Shown piece after piece: positions 57,857 to 64,000 of a DNA stretch of 64,000 nucleotides. The stretch comes from Mycobacterium sp. DL592 (GTDB taxonomy: Bacteria; Actinomycetota; Actinomycetes; Mycobacteriales; Mycobacteriaceae). The stretch spans positions 4,424,521 to 4,488,520 of the forward strand of contig NZ_CP050192.1 of NCBI RefSeq assembly GCF_011694515.1, given 5' to 3'. A model generated the notes under the pieces. The model saw nothing but the letters and a program-made list of their open reading frames with translations. It searched no databases and was not told the DNA's origin. The position numbers and the translations under genes are program-made. Positions within the stretch are counted from its first letter, which is position 1, and each line of letters begins with the position of its first letter.

Positions 57857-59011
57857 CTAGATGTCGAGCTCGGCGACCAGCGAGTCGACCACGGCACGCA
57901 GGTCACCGCCGTTCTCGTCGGCTACCCGGTGCTGGCGCTGATAAGACGCGCCGCGGCGCGGAATATCGGCCACCGCGGCGAGTTCGTCGGCGCAGTGCAG
58001 TGATTCGGCCACCGGCTGCAGGCGGGTCAGCAGATCATCGAGATCCTCGGTGACCAACCGTTCGTTGCTGTCTGCGTCGAGGATGATGATCGCATCCAGG
58101 CCGTAGCGCGCCGCCCGCCATTTGTTCTCCTGTACATGCCACGGCGGCATCACCGGCAACTGCTCACCGGCGTCCAGGCGGCGATCCAGGTCGACGATCA
58201 GGCAGTGGGTCAGCGCCACCAGTGCCGAGAGCTCACGAAGGTTGGACACCCCGTCGAAGATGCGCACCTCGACGGTACCCAGATGCGGGGAAGGCCGGAT
58301 GTCCCAACGCACTTCGTTGATGTGGTCGATGATGCCGGTTTTCTTCTGGTCGTAAACGAACTCCTCGAACTGCCGCCACGTCTCGAACTGGAACGGCAGC
58401 CCGGCCGTGGGCAGCTGTTGGAACATCATCGACCGATTGCTGGCGTAGCCGGTGTCCCCGCCGCCCCAGAACGGCGACGACGCCGACAGCGCCAGCAGGT
58501 GCGGGTAGTAGTTGAGCAGCGAGGAGATGATCGGCATGACCTTGTGCGCGGACGAGACGCCGACGTGCACATGCACACCCCAGATCAGCATCTGCCGTCC
58601 CCACCACTGGGTCCGCTTGATCAGTTCGGCGTAACGCGGTGCGTCGGTGAGCTTCTGGTCGGCCCACTCGGCGAACGGGTGGGTACCGGCGCAGAACAGT
58701 TCCATCCCGCGGTCGCGGACGATGCCGCGCACGTCGCGCAGCGTCGAACGCAGGTCCATCATCGCCTCGTCGACGGTGTCGCACACACCGGTGACGATCT
58801 CGACGGTGTTGCGCAGCAATTCCTTGTGCACATGCGGGTTCTCACCCAGATCGGCGATTACCGCCGCAGCCTCGTTGCTCAGGTCGCGAGACTTCGCGTC
58901 GATGAGGGCGAACTCCCACTCGACGCCGAGGGTCGGGCGCGGGGATCCCGCGAAGTCGATGCGGGCGGCGGCGCGTCTGCTTGGTGGTGAGCTAGCCGGC
59001 GCTGAGGACAC
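57857..59011 (-). CDS. carboxylate-amine ligase, YbdK/GCS2 family (Rv0433-like)
   Basis: About 384 residues. ATP-grasp-like GCS2 fold joining a carboxylate and an amine, related to glutamate-cysteine ligases. Signatures: PTLGVEWEFALID, ELLRNTVEIVTG, QMLIWGVHVHVGVSSA, RSMMFQQLPTAGLPF, DIRPSPHLGTVEVRIFDG. M. tuberculosis Rv0433 is 376 residues. The only start codon in frame before the conserved SRRAAARIDF is the GTG at 59011, which overlaps the sodC-like gene by 20 bases. Confidence 0.88.
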   Translation of the reverse strand: MSSAPASSPPSRRAAARIDFAGSPRPTLGVEWEFALIDAKSRDLSNEAAAVIADLGENPHVHKELLRNTVEIVTGVCDTVDEAMMDLRSTLRDVRGIVRDRGMELFCAGTHPFAEWADQKLTDAPRYAELIKRTQWWGRQMLIWGVHVHVGVSSAHKVMPIISSLLNYYPHLLALSASSPFWGGGDTGYASNRSMMFQQLPTAGLPFQFETWRQFEEFVYDQKKTGIIDHINEVRWDIRPSPHLGTVEVRIFDGVSNLRELSALVALTHCLIVDLDRRLDAGEQLPVMPPWHVQENKWRAARYGLDAIIILDADSNERLVTEDLDDLLTRLQPVAESLHCADELAAVADIPRRGASYQRQHRVADENGGDLRAVVDSLVAELDI

Positions 59012-59639
59012 CGCACGCCACCCGCTTGCCGGCGGCCTGAGTGGTCTGATCTGCCGCGGTCGTGTCGGACTTGTCGTAGATGACAATGGCCGACTTGTCG
59101 CCGTCGAGCAGCTGCTCTTCCTTGAACGCGTCCGTGGTGGTGACGAGCATCCCGGTGCCGTCGCCGCGAATCTGCAGCGGCACCAAGGGGCCGCTCGCCG
59201 CGGCGGGTGCAATCGGGTCACCGGCGGACAGGAAGTCGGCCGGGTTACCACCGGCCGGGCCCACCGAGTTGGGTTCACACTTGCCGACCGAGGTCAGCTG
59301 CAGGTTGTGCAGGCCGGGGGCCAGCTTTCCGGCACCGGTGGTCTGCACGGTCACCGTGGCAAACTTCTCGGACAGCTCGATGGTGGCGGCGGCGAGCTGC
59401 GAGCCGTCCACGCCGGTGATGATCGCGTTAAGGGTCTTGGTGGTCTCGGTGACCTGCTCCTTACCCACACCGTGGGCCTCGGCCTCGGCCGACGGGTCCG
59501 GCGACCCGGTCCACACCGGCGGGGTGGTGCCGGGCTGAGTCGCGATGGGCTCATTGGGCGAACAGGCCGTCAGCAACACGACGGGAGCGACGAACAGGAC
59601 TGCGGCGGCAATTTTGCTCTGGCTGGCGGGCTTAACCAT
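58992..59639 (-). CDS. SodC-like lipoprotein lacking copper-binding histidines
   Basis: A 215-residue lipoprotein (LLTACSPNE lipobox near residue 26) aligning to M. tuberculosis SodC (Rv0432) along its length: GTTPPVWTGSPDPS, VGKCEPNSVGPAGGNPADFLSAGD, RGDGTGMLVTTTDAF and KRVACGV are shared. However, the copper/zinc ligands are gone: SodC has HGLHIHQ where this protein has HNLQLTS, has GGHYH where this has GDPIAP, and IIHAG has become IVIYDK. The cysteines of the disulfide remain. It is therefore probably not an active superoxide dismutase and may have a structural or binding role. Confidence 0.85.
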   Translation of the reverse strand: MVKPASQSKIAAAVLFVAPVVLLTACSPNEPIATQPGTTPPVWTGSPDPSAEAEAHGVGKEQVTETTKTLNAIITGVDGSQLAAATIELSEKFATVTVQTTGAGKLAPGLHNLQLTSVGKCEPNSVGPAGGNPADFLSAGDPIAPAAASGPLVPLQIRGDGTGMLVTTTDAFKEEQLLDGDKSAIVIYDKSDTTAADQTTQAAGKRVACGVLSAG

Positions 59640-59649
59640 GCCCCGAACT

Positions 59650-60111
59650 CTATCCCGTCACCAGAACGATCACGCCCGGTGGTTGCTCGGCGATTTCCGG
59701 GGTTCTCGGGGCGACCGGCGCCTCGAGCACCTTGGCCACCGCCTCGGCCGCCTGCTGTTCACCCTCGGTGGTGCCGTAGTACACCGTGGTGGCGGTCAGG
59801 CCCGGCGCGGCGAGGTTGCTGGTCTCGGTGACATTCCAGCCGGCCTCGCGCAGCCGGTCACCGATCCGTCCGGCTACGCCTTCCTCGCCGCTGACGTTGA
59901 ACACCCGCACGTCAGCCTTGGCGGCTGGGGCTGCCGAGGTCTTGGCCGTGGTGGTGGTGACGGTCTGGGACGTGGAGCTGTCGTCGCTGGAGTCGTCGCC
60001 GGAACCCATGGCCTGGAATCCGACCAGCAGGAAGATGACGCCGAGGAACAGCAACACCATCACCATGGCCCGGAGGGGCAGGCCCGAGGAGTCGGGGACA
60101 CGCTCGTTCAT
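59650..60111 (-). CDS. LytR_C-domain membrane protein (Rv0431-like)
   Basis: A 153-residue protein with a short cytoplasmic start, one helix (about residues 15-36) and a Ser/Thr-rich linker, then the LytR C-terminal domain (VRVFNVSGEEGVAGRIGDRLREAG ... QPPGVIVLVTG). Homologous to Rv0431, which in M. tuberculosis regulates vesicle release (VirR). Start ATG 60111 (MNERVPD) as in that protein. Acts in the cell envelope. Confidence 0.87.
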   Translation of the reverse strand: MNERVPDSSGLPLRAMVMVLLFLGVIFLLVGFQAMGSGDDSSDDSSTSQTVTTTTAKTSAAPAAKADVRVFNVSGEEGVAGRIGDRLREAGWNVTETSNLAAPGLTATTVYYGTTEGEQQAAEAVAKVLEAPVAPRTPEIAEQPPGVIVLVTG

Positions 60112-60151
60112 CGGCCCCACCTTAACCAGCCACGGCGGTCAACCCGAAAAA

Positions 60152-60460
60152 TCAGGGAACCTCGAAGCCGAGTCGACGGGCGGCACGCGCCTTCTGCCTG
60201 CTCGCCCGCAGCCTGCGCAGGCGCTTGACCAGCATCGGGTCCGCGGCCAGCGCCTCGGGACGGTCGACGAGGGCGTTGAGCACCTGGTAGTAGCGGGTCG
60301 CCGACATCGAGAAGAGCTCCTTGATGGCCTCTTCCTTGGCTCCGGCGTACTTCCACCATTGCCGTTCGAAAGCCAGGATGTCGTATTCGCGGCGAGTGAG
60401 TCCCTCGGGCAGATCGACGTCGTCGTTGGACCGCTCAGCCCGTGCCATGGCGCCGTCCAT
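60152..60460 (-). CDS. DUF3263 protein (Rv0430-like)
   Basis: A 102-residue small protein with [16 protein letters not shown] and [14 protein letters not shown], which resembles a helix-turn-helix of sigma-factor-like or DNA-binding type, and a basic tail ([19 protein letters not shown]). Very conserved in mycobacteria. ATG 60460 with GGAG upstream. Binding to nucleic acid is an inference. Confidence 0.88.
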   Translation of the reverse strand: MDGAMARAERSNDDVDLPEGLTRREYDILAFERQWWKYAGAKEEAIKELFSMSATRYYQVLNALVDRPEALAADPMLVKRLRRLRASRQKARAARRLGFEVP

Positions 60461-60587
60461 TTCGCTCCGTGGACCCTTTCGCAAAGTTCTGACCGTGAGA
60501 TTTCCTGTGTTGGCGTCATTCAATCACGGTTGCATCACTTGGGACGGCAGCCGAGCCCGCGCGTCGGCTCACTTAAGCTTGCCGGTC

Positions 60588-61181
60588 ATGGCAGTCAGAC
60601 CAATTGTGATCTTGGGCGATCCAGTTCTGCACAACCCGACCACTCCGGTGGCGGTGGGTGCCGACGGCTCGCTGCCCGCCGACCTGGCCGATCTGATCAC
60701 GGACATGTACGACACGATGGACGCCGCCAACGGGGTTGGGCTGGCGGCCAACCAGATCGGCGTCGGGCTGCGGTTGTTCGTCTACGACTGCGCCGACGAC
60801 CGCGGCCAGACCTCGCGTCGCCGCGGTGTGGTGATCAACCCGGTGCTGGAGACCTCCGAGATCCCCGAGACGATGCCGGACCCGGACAACGACGACGAGG
60901 GCTGCCTGTCGGTGCCCGGTGAGTCGTTTCCGTGCGGGCGCGCGACGTGGGCCAAGGTGACGGGTCTCGACGCCGACGGCCAGCCGGTGACGCTGGAGGG
61001 CAACGGGTTGTTCGCGCGGATGCTGCAGCACGAGACCGGTCACCTCGACGGCTTCCTGTATGTCGACAAGCTGATCGGCCGCCACGCCCGCGCCGCGAAG
61101 AAAGCGGTCAAGCACAACGGTTGGGGTGTGCCCGGTCTGTCCTGGGTTCCCGGCGAGGTTCCTGACCCGTTCGGTCACTGA
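60588..61181 (+). CDS. def: peptide deformylase
   Basis: Removes the formyl group from new proteins. The 197-residue product has the three motifs: [20 protein letters not shown] and QHETGHLDG with the HExxH metal ligands. The third motif reads HETGH where most deformylases have HExDH. Size equals Rv0429c (197). Its TGA overlaps the next ATG by one base. Confidence 0.95.
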   Translation: MAVRPIVILGDPVLHNPTTPVAVGADGSLPADLADLITDMYDTMDAANGVGLAANQIGVGLRLFVYDCADDRGQTSRRRGVVINPVLETSEIPETMPDPDNDDEGCLSVPGESFPCGRATWAKVTGLDADGQPVTLEGNGLFARMLQHETGHLDGFLYVDKLIGRHARAAKKAVKHNGWGVPGLSWVPGEVPDPFGH

Positions 61182-62083
61182 TGGCTGGCGTGCCGCCGGT
61201 CGGCGCCCGGGTGAGCATCCGCTACCGACTGCCGGCGGGCAGCGCGGCGCCGATGACCGACGTGATCGGGCACGTGCAGTCCCTGGACCCGGTGGTGCTG
61301 CGCACCAAGTCCGGTGAGGTGGTGTCCATCGACCCCGCCGACGTCGTCGCGGTGCGCGAACTCAGCGACGTTCCGGTGCGGGCCTCCGAGATCCGCGCAC
61401 TCGAGCACGCCGCAGCGCTGGCGTGGCCGGGCTCCGAGCAGCACTGGCTCGACGGCTGGTTCCTGCGGGCCGGCGGCGGCTACACCAGCCGCGCCAATTC
61501 GGCTGTGCCGTTGGACTTCTCGGCAACCATCGCCGGGATCGGCGGGGTAATCGACTGGTATGCGCAGCGCGGGCTGCAGCCGTGGCTGGCGCTGCCCGAT
61601 CGGCTGTTGCCGGTGCGTACCGCCGGGATCAAGCACACCCGGGTGATGGTCACCGAGCTGACGCAGGCCAATACCGTTGCGGCAGTGCGGTTCCAGGACC
61701 GCCCGGATGCGGACTGGCTGACGACCTACGAGCGTGAGGTGCCGGTGCGGGTGCTCACCGCCGTCGTCGACGGCGAGGTGGTCTTTGCCACCACGGCCGG
61801 TGCGGCGGTGGGCCGCGGCGCGGTGACGTCCGCGCCGGACGGCACCCGATGGCTGGGGATCTCCGCGGTGCACGTGCCCGAAGGGCACCGCCGTCGCGGC
61901 CACGCCCGCAGGTTGTGCCAGGCGTTGCTGGGCTGGGGCGTGCAGCGCGGGGCGACGCGCGCCTACGTGCAGGTGCTGGAGGAGAACACCCCGGCGATCG
62001 CGCTGTACGGCGGGCTGGGTTTCGTGCTGCACCATCACCACCGCTACGTCGATGCCCGGTCGGTGCTCGGTCGTACGCTGTAG
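61181..62083 (+). CDS. GNAT-family acetyltransferase (Rv0428c-like)
   Basis: A 300-residue protein: an N-terminal region with beta strands (VIGHVQSLDPVVLRTKSGEVVSI), then the GNAT fold whose acetyl-CoA loop is PEGHRRRGHARRLCQALLGWG, ending with LYGGLGFVLHHHHRY. Substrate unknown. Coupled to def (TGATG), conserved in mycobacteria. Confidence 0.88.
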   Translation: MAGVPPVGARVSIRYRLPAGSAAPMTDVIGHVQSLDPVVLRTKSGEVVSIDPADVVAVRELSDVPVRASEIRALEHAAALAWPGSEQHWLDGWFLRAGGGYTSRANSAVPLDFSATIAGIGGVIDWYAQRGLQPWLALPDRLLPVRTAGIKHTRVMVTELTQANTVAAVRFQDRPDADWLTTYEREVPVRVLTAVVDGEVVFATTAGAAVGRGAVTSAPDGTRWLGISAVHVPEGHRRRGHARRLCQALLGWGVQRGATRAYVQVLEENTPAIALYGGLGFVLHHHHRYVDARSVLGRTL

Positions 62084-62086
62084 CGC

Positions 62087-62917
62087 ATGCCAGCCGACGT
62101 CCTTCGCATCGCCACCTGGAACGTGAACTCCATCCGGACCCGGGTGGGCCGGGTGGTCGACTGGCTGCAGCGCGGCGACGTCGACGTGCTGGCCATGCAG
62201 GAGACCAAGTGCTCCGACGACCAGTTCCCCACGATGCCGTTCCTGGAGGCCGGCTACGAGGTGGTGCACTGCGGCTTCAACCAGTGGAACGGGGTGGCGA
62301 TCGCTTCCCGGGTCGGCCTGGACGACGTGCAGGTGGGCTTCGACGGCCAGCCGTCATGGAGCAAGGACGGCGTGGACGCCAAGGCCGAGGCTCGTGCGCT
62401 GGCGGCGACCTGCGCGGGCGTCCAGGTGTGGAGCCTGTACGTCCCCAACGGGCGCACCCTGGACGACCCGCACTATCGGTACAAGCTGGAATGGCTTGCC
62501 GCCTTGCGGAATACGGCTGATTCGTGGCTGCAGCGCGATCCGGCTGCTCAGGTCGCCCTGGTCGGCGACTGGAATATCGCACCGACTGACGAGGACGTCT
62601 GGGACATCTCGGTTTTCGAGAACTCCACGCACGTCTCCGACGCCGAACGCGCGGCGTTCAACGCGATCGTCGACACTCGATTCACCGATGTGGTGCGTCC
62701 GTTCACCCCGGGCCCGGGTGTCTACACCTACTGGGATTACACGCAGCTGGCTTTTCAGAAGCGCCGCGGTATGCGCATCGACTTCATCCTCGGCTCACCG
62801 GCGTTGGCGCAGCGGGTGGTACACGGCGAGATCGTGAAAGACGAGCGCCGGCCCGGCAAGAAGGGCGACCCCGCACCCAGCGACCACGCGCCGGTGCTGG
62901 TGGACCTGCAGCGCTGA
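62087..62917 (+). CDS. xthA: exodeoxyribonuclease III
   Basis: AP endonuclease and 3'-exonuclease of base-excision repair. The 276-residue protein has the complete family set: TWNVNSIRTR, QETKCSDD, GDWNIAPTDEDVWD, MRIDFIL and SDHAPV. Start ATG four bases after the acetyltransferase stop. M. tuberculosis ortholog is Rv0427c. Confidence 0.95.
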   Translation: MPADVLRIATWNVNSIRTRVGRVVDWLQRGDVDVLAMQETKCSDDQFPTMPFLEAGYEVVHCGFNQWNGVAIASRVGLDDVQVGFDGQPSWSKDGVDAKAEARALAATCAGVQVWSLYVPNGRTLDDPHYRYKLEWLAALRNTADSWLQRDPAAQVALVGDWNIAPTDEDVWDISVFENSTHVSDAERAAFNAIVDTRFTDVVRPFTPGPGVYTYWDYTQLAFQKRRGMRIDFILGSPALAQRVVHGEIVKDERRPGKKGDPAPSDHAPVLVDLQR

Positions 62918-62926
62918 GGCAGCCGC

Positions 62927-63940
62927 TCAGCTCGGCTCGTTGAGCTTCACCAGCATCTTGCCGATGTTGGCGCCGGTGAACAGACCGTTGAGCGCATCGA
63001 CGCACCTCTCGAGGCCTTCGAAGACCGTCTCGCGGTGCACCAGCAGGCCCTCGGCCTCCCAGCGGCGAAGGTCGGTGTAGGCCTGCTCGAACCGGTCCCA
63101 CATGTCCAGGGCGTTGAAACCCTGCATCGAGGCGGTCTTGGACAGCAGGTTGACGTAGTTGGCCGGGCCGGGGTGCTCGCCGGTCAGGTAGCTGGAGATC
63201 ACGCCGCACAGCACCACCCGCGCCTTCATGGCGAGCCTGCCGAGCACGGCGTCGAGGATCGGGCCGCCGACGTTGTCGAAGTACACGTTGACGCCCTTGG
63301 GGCAATGCTTCTTGAGGGCGGCGCGGACGTCTTCGTTCTTGTAGTCGATGCACGCGTCGAAGCCGAAGTCCTCGACGACGGCCTTGCACTTGTCCGGGCC
63401 GCCGGCGATCCCGACGACGCGCGCCCCGGCGATCTTGGCGATCTGCCCGGCTACTGACCCGGTGGCTCCGGCCGCCGCCGACACGACGACGGTGTCACCC
63501 TCCTGGGGCCGGCCGATGTCGGTCATGCCGAAGTAGGCGGTGGCACCGGTGGGACCGTAGATGCTCATCACCGCCAGGTGGTCGCTGCCGCGCTGCACCG
63601 GGGTGCTGAAGATGTCGTCGCGGATGATGACGTAGTCCTGAAAACCGGTCAGTGTGGTGATGACATCGCCGACCGTGAACGCCTCGCAGCGGGTTTCGAC
63701 GACCTCGCCGATGCCCGCCGCGCGGATCACCTCCCCGATCTGAACCGGCGGCAGATAACCCGGCTGGTCGTTGAGCCAGGTTCGTGCGGCGGCGTCCAGG
63801 CCGACGTAGGTGGTGCGCAGCAGCGCCTCACCCTCGGCCAGGGTGGGCGCCGGTACCGACACCATCTCGGTGTCCTCGGGTTGGACGAGGCCATCCGGAC
63901 GTCGGCGCAGCAGAATCTGGCGATTGGTCAGCGGGGGCAC
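62927..63940 (-). CDS. NADP-dependent medium-chain oxidoreductase
   Basis: A 337-residue zinc-free MDR protein of the leukotriene-B4/curcumin reductase (YncB) type: YGPTGATAYFGM, cofactor motif VVVSAAAGATGSVAGQIAK and GVNVYFDNVGG. Reduces alpha,beta-unsaturated carbonyls. Start at GTG 63940 (VPPLTNRQILL) matches the family; the frame is open further to 63991. Convergent with xthA (9 bases). The last 60 bases contain nothing recognised. Confidence 0.85.
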   Translation of the reverse strand: MPPLTNRQILLRRRPDGLVQPEDTEMVSVPAPTLAEGEALLRTTYVGLDAAARTWLNDQPGYLPPVQIGEVIRAAGIGEVVETRCEAFTVGDVITTLTGFQDYVIIRDDIFSTPVQRGSDHLAVMSIYGPTGATAYFGMTDIGRPQEGDTVVVSAAAGATGSVAGQIAKIAGARVVGIAGGPDKCKAVVEDFGFDACIDYKNEDVRAALKKHCPKGVNVYFDNVGGPILDAVLGRLAMKARVVLCGVISSYLTGEHPGPANYVNLLSKTASMQGFNALDMWDRFEQAYTDLRRWEAEGLLVHRETVFEGLERCVDALNGLFTGANIGKMLVKLNEPS

Positions 63941-64000
63941 GGTCAGTGAAACTACCGAAGGCGACGACCGTGCCGGGGCCGGTTTCCACACATCGAGACG

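Overview
The window is high-GC DNA from a mycobacterium, most likely a fast-growing environmental species (Mycolicibacterium-type). Gene content and order follow, in descending number order, the M. tuberculosis block Rv0479c to Rv0427c: DUF2993 protein, deoC, Rv0477, Rv0476, hbhA, Rv0474, Rv0473, Rv0472c, umaA, fadB2, icl, Rv0466, ramB, Rv0464c, Rv0463, lpd, Rv0461, Rv0460, Rv0459, Rv0458, Rv0457c, then groEL2, Rv0439c, moeA2, psd, pssA, Rv0435c, Rv0434, Rv0433, sodC-like, Rv0431, Rv0430, def, Rv0428c and xthA. These ortholog names come from recalled family sequences and gene order, not from a search. No rRNA, tRNA, CRISPR array, insertion sequence or prophage was seen.

Layout. 1-5.6 kb: deoC and cell-surface genes, the adhesin hbhA and two regulators. 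5.6-13.6 kb: carbon and lipid metabolism (PPK2 kinase, cyclopropane-synthase-like UmaA, FadB2, isocitrate lyase, acyl-ACP thioesterase, the glyoxylate regulator RamB). 13.3-16.4 kb: dihydrolipoyl dehydrogenase and small membrane proteins. 16.4-23.0 kb: an apparent catabolic cluster with butanediol-type dehydrogenase, acetoin-reductase-like SDR, GAF-domain regulator, aldehyde dehydrogenase and DUF779 protein, opposite a flavoprotein monooxygenase; the divergent promoter holds a cluster of GTTGCA half-sites. 23.0-26.2 kb: a GGEEF diguanylate cyclase and an S9 oligopeptidase.

26.2-35.9 kb is the accessory part. It carries a three-gene unit (DUF2563 protein, a large helical protein with a glycine-rich C-terminus, a small three-helix membrane protein) that looks like a secreted effector with a membrane partner. 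It also has a second PPK2, a PAP2 phosphatase, DinB and VOC proteins, a D-aminoacylase family enzyme, and a DUF559 endonuclease-like gene between two copies of a palindromic repeat. A third copy of the repeat lies at 48.6 kb.

35.9-49.6 kb: groEL2 with two CIRCE operators and a strong terminator, a TetR repressor facing an SDR with tandem operators, a cupin, an SF2 helicase, a HAD hydrolase, then SDR-moeA-psd-pssA-AAA ATPase (molybdopterin and phosphatidylethanolamine synthesis). 49.8-56.9 kb: a complete six-gene Mrp/Mnh cation antiporter operon with a SAM methyltransferase coupled to its end, behind a leader with tandem palindromes. 56.9-64 kb: a Lon-N protein, lipoproteins, YbdK-type ligase, a SodC-like lipoprotein that has lost its copper-binding histidines, LytR_C and DUF3263 proteins, peptide deformylase, an acetyltransferase, exonuclease III and an MDR oxidoreductase.

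Many neighbours overlap by 1-4 bases (ATGA, GTGA, TGATG), so much of the window is organised as translationally coupled operons. All non-trivial gaps are below 300 bases; the longest are 49558-49793 and 9768-9998, both described below.
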